Source: Solirubrobacter ginsenosidimutans
Lineage (GTDB): Bacteria; Actinomycetota; Thermoleophilia; Solirubrobacterales; Solirubrobacteraceae
Direction of reading: 5' to 3'
DNA length: 52,250 nt
Assembly (NCBI RefSeq): GCF_027587205.1
Contig: NZ_JAPDOD010000061.1
Location: forward strand, 1-52,250
The translations under genes and the position numbers were made by a program. Numbering within the stretch: position 1 is the first letter of the stretch; every line of letters begins with the position of its first letter. Positions 25,682-33,517 of the stretch are shown here, piece after piece. The notes under the pieces are model-generated. The model saw only the letters and a list, made by a program, of their open reading frames with translations, did no database searches and was not told where the DNA came from.

Positions 25682-25688
25682 GGCGGCC

Positions 25689-26285
25689 ATGCCGATCTGC
25701 CGCTTCGCCGCCGAGCCGCCTCAAGGCGGGCTCCCGCCGGAGGAGACTCTTCAGGCCGAGTTCCTCGCCGCCTGCCTGCGCGTCGAGACCGAGGAGGGCG
25801 ACCCGGATCTGGGCGCCGCCGGGGAGATCCACTGGTTCCCGGACCGCAGCTGGTCCGGCCGCACGTACGTTCCCGCGACGACGCGCACCGACACCGGGCT
25901 GGAGCTCTTCGGCTATGTGTCGTTCTCGCTCACCGACGAAGGCCCCGTCGACCTCTACGCGTGGGCCGACTACACCGCCGACGTCGCCGAGGACCATCCC
26001 GAGTGGCGGATGGACATCTCCCAGGAGGTCATCGGCGGATGGCGCGGGGAGCGCGACATGGTCGCCGCGATGACGCTCGTCTGGGGCGTCCCGTTCGAGC
26101 GTCGCGGGCGGCTCGTCACGGCTGAGCTGGGCGCGACGATCGTCGACGAGTCCGAGATCGTGGGTGAGCGCTTCACGCTGCTCGCTCCCGACGACTACGA
26201 CGGCGAGTACCTCGACGTCGTGCTGATGGACGGCGCCGGGAACGAGCTGGTGCGCGAATCGCTCTACGAGGACGACGACGAGTAG
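25689..26285 (+). CDS. Conserved-looking hypothetical acidic protein
   Basis: I do not recognise this 198-residue protein. It is acidic, soluble and beta-rich in appearance, with Trp-rich segments ([26 protein letters not shown]) and one N-terminal Cys. No signal peptide or membrane segment is seen. Coding is supported by strongly GC-biased third positions, a leaderless promoter and a clean start. Its 3' end overlaps the convergent clpP by 22 bp, and the Asp/Glu codons of its tail are the antisense of the Ser run in ClpP. Confidence 0.7.
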   Translation: MPICRFAAEPPQGGLPPEETLQAEFLAACLRVETEEGDPDLGAAGEIHWFPDRSWSGRTYVPATTRTDTGLELFGYVSFSLTDEGPVDLYAWADYTADVAEDHPEWRMDISQEVIGGWRGERDMVAAMTLVWGVPFERRGRLVTAELGATIVDESEIVGERFTLLAPDDYDGEYLDVVLMDGAGNELVRESLYEDDDE

Positions 26286-26878
26286 CCGTTCCCGTTGTTC
26301 CGATCGACCACGACCCGGTCGATCAAGCCGTACTCCTGCGCCTGCGCGGGCGTGAAGAACCGGTCGCGCTCCATGTCGTTGGAGATCTGCTCCTTCGGCT
26401 TGCCGGTGTGGTCGGCGTAGATCTCCTCCAGGCGCTCGCGCAGCTCGAGCGCCTCCTTGGCGTGGATCTGGATGTCCGTTGCCTGGCCTTGGAATCCGCC
26501 TGACGGCTGGTGGATCAGGATCCGGCTGTTCGGGAGCGACGAGCGCTTGCCGGGCGCGCCGCCGGCCAGGATCAGCGACCCGGCGGACATCGCGATCCCG
26601 CAGCAGATCGTCGCCACATCGGGCTTGACGAACTGCATCGTGTCGTAGATCGCCAAGCCCGCATACACCACCCCGCCGGGCGAGTTGATGTACATCTGGA
26701 TGTCCTTGTCGGGGTCCTCGGCTTCGAGGTGCAGGAGCTGGGCGACGACGAGGTTGGCGACGTCGTCGTCGATCGCCGAGCCGACGAACACCACCCGCTC
26801 GCGCAGCAACCGCGAGTAGATGTCGAACGAGCGCTCGCCGCGGGAGTCCTGCTGCACCACCATCGGTACCAAGGGCAT
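26264..26878 (-). CDS. clpP: ATP-dependent Clp protease proteolytic subunit
   Basis: The 204-residue serine peptidase keeps the ClpP catalytic triad: Ser98 in GIAMSAGS, His123 in LIHQPSGG and Asp172 in MERDRFF. It forms double heptamers fed by ClpX or ClpC. The ATG at 26878 is chosen because GGAGG lies 7 bp ahead; a longer reading to 26908 would remove it. No second clpP, clpX or tig gene adjoins it, so it is probably a single-gene unit or an additional paralog. Its ribosome site lies inside the first of two inverted repeats (26880-26897). The tail ends in a run of five Ser. Confidence 0.94.
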   Translation of the reverse strand: MPLVPMVVQQDSRGERSFDIYSRLLRERVVFVGSAIDDDVANLVVAQLLHLEAEDPDKDIQMYINSPGGVVYAGLAIYDTMQFVKPDVATICCGIAMSAGSLILAGGAPGKRSSLPNSRILIHQPSGGFQGQATDIQIHAKEALELRERLEEIYADHTGKPKEQISNDMERDRFFTPAQAQEYGLIDRVVVDRNNGNGYSSSSS

Positions 26879-26879
26879 A

Positions 26880-26897
26880 TGCAACCTCCAAGTTGCG
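26880..26897. promoter_or_regulatory. Operator-like inverted repeat 1 (TGCAAC-N6-GTTGCG)
   Basis: Half-sites TGCAAC and GTTGCG around a 6-bp spacer. It overlaps the clpP ribosome-binding sequence and lies 41 bp, centre to centre, from a near-identical site at 26921-26938. Confidence 0.6.
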
Positions 26898-26920
26898 TTT
26901 TTCTCCATGGTAGCCTGTAG

Positions 26921-26938
26921 TGCAACCCATCAGTTGCA
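26921..26938. promoter_or_regulatory. Operator-like inverted repeat 2 (TGCAAC-N6-GTTGCA)
   Basis: A perfect TGCAAC and GTTGCA pair around 6 bp, immediately before the SRPBCC start and just after a TAGCCT hexamer (26911-26916) that could be the -10 box. Repeats of this form suit ArsR-family dimers, and an ArsR gene is second in the operon. Confidence 0.65.
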
Positions 26939-26949
26939 GGAGCGTGCCG

Positions 26950-27312
26950 ATGCCCGTCGTGAACCGCGAAGTCGTCCTCCCCGTCCCTCGCGAACGCGCC
27001 TGGGAGCTGATCACCGAGCCGTCCGAGCTCGAGGAATGGCTCGGTGAAGAGGTCGAGTTCGAACCCGAGGAGGACGCGCCGCTGCGCGTCACCGACGGCG
27101 GCGAGACGCGCGAGGGCTTCGTCGAAGAGGTCACGGAGTTCGAGCGGATCGTCTTCCGCTGGGGCGATTCCCGTGTCGAGTGGATCCTCGAGGACGCGAT
27201 CAGCGGCGGCACCCGCTTCCTCGTCACCGAGCACCGCTATGCGGCCGACACGGTCGCATGGGGCCCGAAGTTGATGGCGCTCGCCGGAGCGTCGCTGCTG
27301 TGCCCGGCGTAG
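26950..27312 (+). CDS. SRPBCC (AHSA1/START-like) domain protein
   Basis: The 120-residue protein has the SRPBCC hallmarks: VNREVVLPVPRERAWELIT, WLGEEVEFEPEEDAPLRV, VTEFERIVFRW and a C-terminal helix. These domains bind hydrophobic ligands; the AHSA1-type subgroup is often paired with an ArsR regulator, as here. The ATG at 26950 follows AGGAG (26938-26942) by 7 bp. It overlaps the ArsR start by 13 bp. Confidence 0.85.
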   Translation: MPVVNREVVLPVPRERAWELITEPSELEEWLGEEVEFEPEEDAPLRVTDGGETREGFVEEVTEFERIVFRWGDSRVEWILEDAISGGTRFLVTEHRYAADTVAWGPKLMALAGASLLCPA

Positions 27313-27611
27313 ACGAGGTCTTCTTCGCACTGTCGGACCCGACCCGCCGCCAGGTCCTGCGCTCGGTCGCCCAGCGCCCCGAGCTGACGGCCTCGCGGCT
27401 GGCCGGCGAGCTGCCGATCACCCGCCAGGCGGTCGCCAAGCACCTCGCGGCGCTCCAGAAGGCGGGGCTGGTCGAACCCCGCCGGGCGGGAAGGGAGACC
27501 CGCTACACGCTCACGCCGGCGCCGCTGGTCGACGCCATGGGCTGGATGGTGGACGTCGGCGCCGAGTGGGATCAGCGCCTCGCACGTCTGGCCGAGCGCG
27601 CTCGCGGGTAG
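27300..27611 (+). CDS. ArsR-family winged-helix regulator
   Basis: The 103-residue protein has an ArsR helix-turn-helix (DPTRRQVLRSVAQ, LAGELPITRQAVAKHLAAL) and a wing with RETRYTLTP. There are no Cys residues, so metal sensing of the classical type is unlikely; it resembles the SRPBCC-partner subgroup. The GTG at 27300 overlaps the upstream gene, which argues for coupling. It probably binds the two TGCAAC-N6-GTTGC sites at 26880-26938, controlling its own operon and possibly clpP. Confidence 0.88.
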   Translation: MPGVDEVFFALSDPTRRQVLRSVAQRPELTASRLAGELPITRQAVAKHLAALQKAGLVEPRRAGRETRYTLTPAPLVDAMGWMVDVGAEWDQRLARLAERARG

Positions 27612-27623
27612 GTCGAAGGCCGC

Positions 27624-28352
27624 ATGCCTGCCGCCCTCGTCACCGGCGCCGCCTCAGGGATCGGCCGAGCCGCCGCGGAACGCCTGATCGCTGATGGCTA
27701 CGACGTTCTCAGCGTGGATCTGCGCGACGACGGGCCGGGGGTCGCGTACGCCGCGGACCTGACGACCCGCGAGGGCAACGCGGGTGCCGTGTCAGCGGCG
27801 ATTGACGCGTTCGGCCGATTGGACGTGATCGTCGCCAACGCGGGGATCCAGCACGTCGCGCCGGTCGCGGAGTTCCCCGAGGATCGCTGGGACATGATCG
27901 TCTCCCTGCTGCTGACGAGCCCGTTCCTGCTCGCCAAGTACGCGTGGCCGGCGCTGGCCGCGTCGGGAAGCGGGCGCTTCATCGTCGTCGCCTCCGTGCA
28001 CGCGCAGGTCGCCTCGCCCTACAAGGCGGCATACGTCTCGGCCAAGCACGGCGTCCTCGGCCTGGTCAAGACGCTCGCGCTCGAAGGCGGCGAGGCCGGG
28101 ATCACCGCCACGGCGGTCTGCCCCGGCTACGTCCGCACACCGCTCGTCGAGGCGCAGCTTCCCGATCAGGCTCGGCGGCACGGCATCAGCGAGGACGAGG
28201 TGCTCGAGAACGTCATCCTCGCCCCGCACGCGGTCAAGCGCCTGATCGAGCCGGACGAGGTCGCGGCCACGATCGCCTTCCTGGCCGGACCGAACGGCGC
28301 CGCGTTCACGGGCGTCCCCGTGACGATGGACCTCGGATGGACCGCCCGGTAG
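27624..28352 (+). CDS. SDR-family oxidoreductase
   Basis: The 242-residue SDR has VTGAASGIGRAAAE at 6-19, NAGIQH, VVASVHAQVASPYKAAYVSAKHG with the catalytic Ser/Tyr/Lys, and VCPGYVRTPLVEAQ. The HAQ...PYKAAYVSAKHG run and the PDQARRHGISEDEV segment are typical of 3-hydroxybutyrate dehydrogenases, a plausible but unproven activity. It starts 12 bp after the ArsR gene and overlaps the next gene by 16 bp. Confidence 0.87.
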   Translation: MPAALVTGAASGIGRAAAERLIADGYDVLSVDLRDDGPGVAYAADLTTREGNAGAVSAAIDAFGRLDVIVANAGIQHVAPVAEFPEDRWDMIVSLLLTSPFLLAKYAWPALAASGSGRFIVVASVHAQVASPYKAAYVSAKHGVLGLVKTLALEGGEAGITATAVCPGYVRTPLVEAQLPDQARRHGISEDEVLENVILAPHAVKRLIEPDEVAATIAFLAGPNGAAFTGVPVTMDLGWTAR

Positions 28353-29023
28353 ACCTGTCCAACCGGCTGGTCGAGCTGCTCGAGCACGCCGTCCGCGCCT
28401 CCGAGCCCGAGGTCGCGCTGCACGCGCTCTCCGCGCTGCGACGCGAGCTGGACGCCTTCGAGCGCGTCCAGGCCTGGCGCGCGCTCGACGCGGGCAGCTC
28501 GTACGGCGCGGTCGCCCGCGCGCTCGGCATCTCCCGCCAGGCCGCGCACCGGCGCTACCGCGAGCTCGCGGCCGCGACCGAGCCGCCCAACGGCGCCTCG
28601 GAGCCTGCCCGCCTGCGCGTCGCGCCCGAAGCCCGGGCCGCCGTGCAGCTCGCAGGCGAGGAGGCGGCTGCGCTGGGCGCCCCGCGGATGGGCTCCGAGC
28701 ACCTGCTCCTCGGCATCCTGCGCGCCGGTGACCCGATCGCCTCCGCCGCCCTGCGCGCCGGCGGCATCACGCTCGAGAACGCGCGGATGGCCGCGCAGCC
28801 GACGCTGGCGGGTGAGGAGCCGCCCGACGACCGCGCGTCGCAGGTCACGGTCTACGCGCGCAAGGTCTTCACGGACGCGCTGCGGGCGGCGGCGGCCGAA
28901 CCGGGGCACGTGATCGGGGTCACGGACTTGCTGAAGTCGGCGTTGAGCGACCCGAGCGGGGGCGCGTGCCGGACTCTGGAGGCGCTGGGCGTGGATGTGG
29001 CGGCGTTGCGCGCGTCGCTCTGA
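28337..29023 (+). CDS. HTH plus Clp N-terminal-domain protein
   Basis: The 228-residue protein joins a helical N-terminal part (1-40), a helix-turn-helix (about 52-75, SYGAVARALGISRQAAHRRYREL) and two Clp N-terminal repeats (from about 92, APEARAAVQLAGEEAAALGAPRMGSEHLLLGIL, then VYARKVFTDALRAAAAE). The Clp-N domain normally binds substrates or adaptors for ClpA/C. With no AAA module here, it might regulate transcription in response to proteins, or help ClpC; that is inference. The ATG lies inside the SDR 3' end. Confidence 0.8.
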   Translation: MDRPVDLSNRLVELLEHAVRASEPEVALHALSALRRELDAFERVQAWRALDAGSSYGAVARALGISRQAAHRRYRELAAATEPPNGASEPARLRVAPEARAAVQLAGEEAAALGAPRMGSEHLLLGILRAGDPIASAALRAGGITLENARMAAQPTLAGEEPPDDRASQVTVYARKVFTDALRAAAAEPGHVIGVTDLLKSALSDPSGGACRTLEALGVDVAALRASL

Positions 29024-29104
29024 GGGACTTGCTCCGGGTGGGGGGAGACAGAAAGCGCCTTCTCACGCTCGCCGATCCGCCGGCGGCGAGGGGGGTGTGT
29101 AACC

Positions 29105-29127
29105 AGAGCTGCCTCTCAGGCAGTTCT
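29105..29127. terminator. Hairpin between convergent operons
   Basis: AGAGCTGCCT and AGGCAGTTCT pair over 10 bp (one G-T wobble) with a 3-nt loop. It lies 81 bp beyond the Clp-N gene and before the 70-bp repeat. A short stretch TTCTCGTT follows. Confidence 0.55.
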
Positions 29128-29144
29128 CGTTCCGCACCCCTCCC

Positions 29145-29214
29145 GCGCGCCAACTCGACCAGTGCGAACCTGATCGAAACCCGCGCACGGACCCTCAAAC
29201 GCGCACGGTCGACC
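29145..29214. repeat. Dispersed 70-bp repeat, copy 2
   Basis: Near-identical to 95-164, with four differences. In the copy at 95 both internal GTGCGCG words on the minus strand are preceded by A; here both are preceded by C, so two of the differences are parallel. It ends 7 bp before the stop of the leftward peptide-transport operon. Confidence 0.8.
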
Positions 29215-29221
29215 AGGCGAC

Positions 29222-30292
29222 CTACTCGCGCACGTTCCGCGCCGAAGGCACCCGCTCCAGCACCTCGGCGTCGGTCAATGGGAAGTGGCACGCGGCCAAG
29301 TTCCCCCCCGCCTTGGCCTCCAAAGGCGGGTCGTCGGAACGGCAGATCTCCTCCGCCTTCCAGCAGCGCGTGTGGAAGCGGCAGCCGGGGGGCGGGTTGG
29401 TCGGTGAGGGGACGTCACCCATCAGGACCTGGCGCTTCTTGGCCTTCGCCAGCCGCGGGTCCGCGACCGGGACGGCTGACATCAGCGCGCCGGTGTAGGG
29501 CATCCGCGGGTGGGCGTAGAGCTGGTCGGACGATGCGAGCTCGACGATGCGCCCGAGGTACATGACCGCGACGCGATCGCACATGTGGCGCACGACCGAG
29601 AGGTCGTGGGCGATGAAGATCAGCGTCAGGCCGAGGTCGCGCTGGAGCTCGCGCAGCAGGTTGAGCACCTGCGCCTGGATCGAGACGTCCAGTGCCGAGA
29701 CCGGCTCGTCGGCGACGATTACCTTCGGCTTCAGGGCCAGCGCACGCGCGACGCCGATGCGCTGGCGCTGACCGCCGGAGAACTCGTGCGGGTAGCGGTT
29801 GTAGTGCTCGGGGTTGAGGCCGACGGTGTCCATCAGGGCTTGGACCGCGACCTTGCGCTCGGCCTTGGTCTGCTTGATGCCGTGGATGACGAACGGGTCG
29901 GCGATGATCGTGCCGACCGTCTTGCGGGGGTTCAGCGACGAGTACGGGTCCTGGAAGATCATCTGCATCTCGCGGCGCAGCGCCTTCAGCTCCGCGCCCT
30001 TGATCGACGCGATCTCGCGGCCGTTGAAGTTGATCGAGCCCGCCGTCGGGTCGACCAGGCGCAGCAACAGCCGGGCGGTCGTGGACTTGCCGCAGCCCGA
30101 CTCGCCGACGAGGCCCAGCGTCTCGCCGCGCATGACGTCGAACGAGACCCCGTCGACGGCCTTGACCGCGCCCACCTGCCGGCGGAAGAACCCGGCGTTG
30201 ATCGGGAAGTGCTTGAAGAGTTCCCGGACCTCCATCAGCTTCTCGCCGGGGGCGGCGGGGTTGGAGGCGGTCTCGCCGGCGGGGGCGCTCAT
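29222..30292 (-). CDS. Oligopeptide/dipeptide ABC transporter ATPase (DppF/OppF type)
   Basis: The 356-residue ATPase has Walker [25 protein letters not shown] as signature, [12 protein letters not shown] as Walker B and the C-terminal oligo_HPY extension with [15 protein letters not shown], whose Cys residues bind an Fe-S cluster or zinc in the family. It is the last gene of a dppC-dppB-dppD-dppF operon and overlaps the dppD-like gene by 4 bp. Confidence 0.93.
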   Translation of the reverse strand: MSAPAGETASNPAAPGEKLMEVRELFKHFPINAGFFRRQVGAVKAVDGVSFDVMRGETLGLVGESGCGKSTTARLLLRLVDPTAGSINFNGREIASIKGAELKALRREMQMIFQDPYSSLNPRKTVGTIIADPFVIHGIKQTKAERKVAVQALMDTVGLNPEHYNRYPHEFSGGQRQRIGVARALALKPKVIVADEPVSALDVSIQAQVLNLLRELQRDLGLTLIFIAHDLSVVRHMCDRVAVMYLGRIVELASSDQLYAHPRMPYTGALMSAVPVADPRLAKAKKRQVLMGDVPSPTNPPPGCRFHTRCWKAEEICRSDDPPLEAKAGGNLAACHFPLTDAEVLERVPSARNVRE

Positions 30293-31347
30293 ACGGCCTT
30301 CTCCTCCATCACGTCTTGCCGTGCGTCATCGGGCTTGATGCCCTGCTGGAGCTCGCCCCAGAGCTTGCGGCGGGTCTCCTGCGGCAGCAGGCAGGCGACC
30401 GAGTGGTTCGCGGCGCCGGGCACGGGATCAAGCGTCGGATCCGTGTGTTTGTGCGCCTCGCGCACGTACGGGCAGCGGGGGTGGAACGAGCACCCGCCGG
30501 GCAGGTTGATCAGCGACGGCGGGCGGCCGGAGATCGGCACGAGCTCCTCGCCGCGAGGCGAATCCAGCCGCGGGATCGACGACAGCAGGCCCCAGGTGTA
30601 GGGATGCTCGGGCGCCGCGAAGATCGTGTCCGTGTCGGCCTTCTCGATGATCCGGCCGGCGTACATGACCGCGATCTCGTCCGCCATCTCGGCGACCACG
30701 CCGAGGTCGTGGGTGATCACGACGACCGCGGTGTCGAACTCGGACTGCAGCGTCTCGATCAGCTCGAGGATCTGCGCCTGAACGGTCACGTCGAGCGCGG
30801 TGGTCGGCTCGTCGGCGATCAGGAGCTTGGGGTCGTTGGCCAGCGCCATCGCGATCATGGCGCGCTGACGCATGCCGCCCGAGAACTCGTGCGGGTAGGA
30901 GTCGGCGCGCTTGCGCGGCTCGGGAATGCCGACCAGCGAGAGCATCTCGACCGCGCGGTCCCACGCCTGGGCCTTCGAGACGTCGCGATGCGCGCGCACG
31001 CCCTCGGCGATCTGCGTGCCGACCTTGTAGAAGGGATGCAGCGAGGACAGCGGGTCCTGGAAGATCATCGCGATGTCGTTGCCACGCACTGCGCGCAGGT
31101 CGTCCTCGGACGCGCCCAGCAGATCCCTGCCGTCGAAGCGCACCGCTCCGCTGATGCGGGCGTTGCGGGCGCGGGTGAGACCCAGCATCGTGAGCGAGGA
31201 GACCGACTTGCCGGAGCCCGATTCGCCCACGATCCCGAACGTCTCGCCGCGATCGACCGTGTAGGAGATCCCGTCGACGGCCTTGACCAGGCCGTCCTCG
31301 GTCTCGAAGTGGACCTTGAGGTTCTCGACCTCGAGGAGGGGAGTCAT
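30289..31347 (-). CDS. Oligopeptide/dipeptide ABC transporter ATPase (DppD/OppD type)
   Basis: The 352-residue ATPase has Walker [10 protein letters not shown], the [15 protein letters not shown] signature, [12 protein letters not shown] and a C-terminal [12 protein letters not shown]. It pairs with the DppF-type ATPase. The gene directly abuts the dppB-like gene. Confidence 0.93.
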   Translation of the reverse strand: MTPLLEVENLKVHFETEDGLVKAVDGISYTVDRGETFGIVGESGSGKSVSSLTMLGLTRARNARISGAVRFDGRDLLGASEDDLRAVRGNDIAMIFQDPLSSLHPFYKVGTQIAEGVRAHRDVSKAQAWDRAVEMLSLVGIPEPRKRADSYPHEFSGGMRQRAMIAMALANDPKLLIADEPTTALDVTVQAQILELIETLQSEFDTAVVVITHDLGVVAEMADEIAVMYAGRIIEKADTDTIFAAPEHPYTWGLLSSIPRLDSPRGEELVPISGRPPSLINLPGGCSFHPRCPYVREAHKHTDPTLDPVPGAANHSVACLLPQETRRKLWGELQQGIKPDDARQDVMEEKAV

Positions 31348-32319
31348 CTAGTACCTCACCCGGGGGTCGATGAAGGCGTACAGGATGTCGACCAATAGGG
31401 ACATCATCACGATGAAGAACGCGCCGACGAGCACCGTCCCCTGGATCACCGGCAGATCGCTGTTGTTGATCGCGTTGAACGCGTAGCGCCCGATGCCGGG
31501 GATGTTGAAGACGGTCTCGGTGAGGATCGCACCGCCGAGCAGGATGCCGATGTCCAGGCCGAGCAGGGTCACGATCGGCGTGATCGCCGCTCGTACGCCG
31601 TGGCGGAAGACCACGCGGCGCTCGCTGAGCCCCTTCGCGCGGGCCGTGCGGATGTAGTCCTCCTGCAGCGTGTCGATCAGGTTGCCCCGGAGGAATCTCG
31701 CGTACACCGCAGCGAACGCCGCCGCGAGGACGCACCACGGCATGATCAATGCCTCTGCCTTCTCGGGGAAGGTGGTCGCGGAGTTGTAGGCGGAGTTGCC
31801 CGGCAGGATCGGGAACTTGCCGATGTCGTCAGCGAAGAGGTAGAGGGCGACGAGCCCGAGGAAGTAGACCGGGGCGGAGATGAAGATCAGCGCGATGCCC
31901 ATCGCGAGGCGATCCATCCAGGAGCCGGTCTTGACGGCGGAGAGCACGCCGATCGGGATGCCGATCGACAGCCACAGCAGCACCGCGCCGGCGGTCAGGA
32001 ACAGGGTGGTCGGCAGCCGCTTGAGGATCTCGGGCAGCACGTCGGCGTTGTTCTGGTAGCTGAAGCCGAAGTAGACGCCGTTGTGGCCGACGAACGGCAG
32101 CAGATCGCCGATGTAGTTGATGAACTGCACGGGCTTTGACTTGTCGAGCCCGAGCTGCGCGCGGATCGTCGCGACCAGCTCCGGGGTCGGCTGGCGGCCG
32201 GCGCGGGCGACGGCGGGGTCGCCGGACGGCAGGACGCTGAAGATGACGAACGTGATCAGCGTGATCACGAACAGCAGGAAGACCACCCAGATCAGGCGGC
32301 GGGCGATGTATGCGGCCAT
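31348..32319 (-). CDS. Peptide ABC transporter permease (DppB/OppB type)
   Basis: The 323-residue membrane protein has the DppB N-terminus (AYIARRLIWVVFLLFVITLITFV), a periplasmic insert, and the EAA loop EDYIRTARAKGLSERRV followed by NIPGIGRYAFNAI. It forms the channel with the DppC-type subunit. The nearest relative in the window is the orphan permease at 2800-3762. Confidence 0.93.
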   Translation of the reverse strand: MAAYIARRLIWVVFLLFVITLITFVIFSVLPSGDPAVARAGRQPTPELVATIRAQLGLDKSKPVQFINYIGDLLPFVGHNGVYFGFSYQNNADVLPEILKRLPTTLFLTAGAVLLWLSIGIPIGVLSAVKTGSWMDRLAMGIALIFISAPVYFLGLVALYLFADDIGKFPILPGNSAYNSATTFPEKAEALIMPWCVLAAAFAAVYARFLRGNLIDTLQEDYIRTARAKGLSERRVVFRHGVRAAITPIVTLLGLDIGILLGGAILTETVFNIPGIGRYAFNAINNSDLPVIQGTVLVGAFFIVMMSLLVDILYAFIDPRVRY

Positions 32320-32328
32320 GGCCTGTGC

Positions 32329-33324
32329 CTACCTCGACCGCGAGCTCTTGGGGTTCAGCGCGTCCTGCATGCCGTCACCCACGAGGTTGAACGCGAGCAC
32401 GGTGAGCAGCAGCGCCATGCCCGGGAAGAACATGTACCACCACGCGGAGGCGAAGATCGTCGACGCGTCGGAGAGCATCTCGCCCCACGACGCCTGCGGC
32501 GGCTGGACCCCCACCCCGAGGAACGACAGCGACGCCTCGAGCAGGATGTTGGCCGGGATGAACAGCGTCGTGTAGACGATGATCGGCGCGACGAGGTTCG
32601 GCAGGATCTCGCGGAAGATGATCCGCTTGTTGGACGCGCCGAGCGACTTGGACGCCTCAACGAACTCCTTCTCGCGCAGCGAGAGGACCTGGCCGCGGAT
32701 GATGCGCGCCACGTACGGCCAGTTGGAGATCACGATGATCGTGACGACGACCGTCAGGCCGGGCTCCAGCGCGCCGCCCAGGCACCCGTCCTTGGTCGAG
32801 CACGCCGACGCCAGGCCGAGGCCCAGGAGCAGCACCGGAAACGCCAGCAGCACGTCGATGAGGCGGGCGATGCCGGTGTCGATCCACCCGCGGTAGAAGC
32901 CGGAGATCATCCCCATCGTCACGCCGATCATGACCGACAGGCCGGTGCCGACGAACGCCACCAGCAACGACACGCGGGCGCCGTCGAGGACGCGGGAGAA
33001 GATGTCGCGCCCGAGCCCGTCGACCCCGAAGAGGTGCTCGCTGCTGGGCCCGGACGGCAACCCGAAGTCGTCCAGCGCGTCCGTGTTGCCCACGTTCGGG
33101 GCGGGCGTGTCGAGGATCTTGCGGATCAGCGGCGCGAAGATCGCGACCAGGATCAGCAGCACGATGAACGTAAGGGCGGCCAGCGCGACCTTGTCCTTGC
33201 GGAAGCGTCGCCAGAAGAGCTGCAGCGGCGAGCGCGCAGCCACCTCAGATTTACCGGCGACGATCTGATCGACGCCGCTGTCCTCGGCCTGCAGCAGATC
33301 GCTGGCGCCGGTTCCCGTACTCAA
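32329..33324 (-). CDS. Peptide ABC transporter permease (DppC/OppC type)
   Basis: The 331-residue protein has a DppC layout: cytoplasmic head, FWRRFRKDKVALAAL, the first helix, a SEHLFGVDGLGRDIFSRVLDGARVSL motif, and the EAA loop EFVEASKSLGASNKRII. The start is TTG at 33324, with GGGGAG some 9 bp ahead. It is the first gene of the operon; the periplasmic binding protein that normally leads such operons is missing here. Two copies of TTGCTCCCCT on the plus strand lie in the leader (33330 and 33349). Confidence 0.92.
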   Translation of the reverse strand: MSTGTGASDLLQAEDSGVDQIVAGKSEVAARSPLQLFWRRFRKDKVALAALTFIVLLILVAIFAPLIRKILDTPAPNVGNTDALDDFGLPSGPSSEHLFGVDGLGRDIFSRVLDGARVSLLVAFVGTGLSVMIGVTMGMISGFYRGWIDTGIARLIDVLLAFPVLLLGLGLASACSTKDGCLGGALEPGLTVVVTIIVISNWPYVARIIRGQVLSLREKEFVEASKSLGASNKRIIFREILPNLVAPIIVYTTLFIPANILLEASLSFLGVGVQPPQASWGEMLSDASTIFASAWWYMFFPGMALLLTVLAFNLVGDGMQDALNPKSSRSR

Positions 33325-33429
33325 CTCAATTGCTCCCCTCGGGTGGGCTTGCTCCCCTAGTTCCCCGAACCGGTCAACAAACTACACCTTGCGCACCGGT
33401 CGATCCGGTTCCACATACCCTTCTTCGCG

Positions 33430-33501
33430 GCCCTCGTAGCTCAATGGATAGAGCACGCGCCTCCTAAGCGCGGGATGCAGGTTCGATTCCTGCCGGGGGC
33501 A
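33430..33501 (+). tRNA. tRNA-Arg (anticodon CCT)
   Basis: The 72-nt gene folds into a full cloverleaf: acceptor GCCCTCG/CGGGGGC (one T-G pair), D arm GCTC/GAGC, anticodon stem CGCGC/GCGCG with loop CTCCTAA, and T arm GCAGG-TTCGATT-CCTGC. The anticodon CCT reads AGG, a rare codon in this GC-rich genome. CCA is not encoded. Confidence 0.97.
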
Positions 33502-33505
33502 TCCG

Positions 33506-33511
33506 TACGCT
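33506..33511 (+). promoter_or_regulatory. TACGCT box before the DUF1963 gene
   Basis: TACGCT lies 4 bp after the tRNA and 6 bp before the GTG at 33518, as in other leaderless-type starts. Co-transcription with the tRNA is an alternative. Confidence 0.4.
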
Positions 33512-33517
33512 GCGCGC

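Larger units (their letters stand above)
25482..25688. other. Intergenic region with a 20-bp palindrome
   Basis: This 207-bp gap holds the dtd hairpin, a 20-bp perfect palindrome at 25601-25620 (CCCGCGGCGG and its complement), and a TAGGCT box at 25676 just before the next start. No small open frame with a ribosome site was seen. Confidence 0.6.

Noticed and set aside
25553..25688. Small antisense reading frames between dtd and the 198-residue gene
   Set aside because: No ribosome site, no promoter and GC-driven codon bias only; the region is better explained by palindromes and the promoter.
33430..33501. Integration site of a genomic island at the tRNA-Arg 3' end
   Set aside because: No integrase gene and no second copy of the tRNA 3' end was found in the window.
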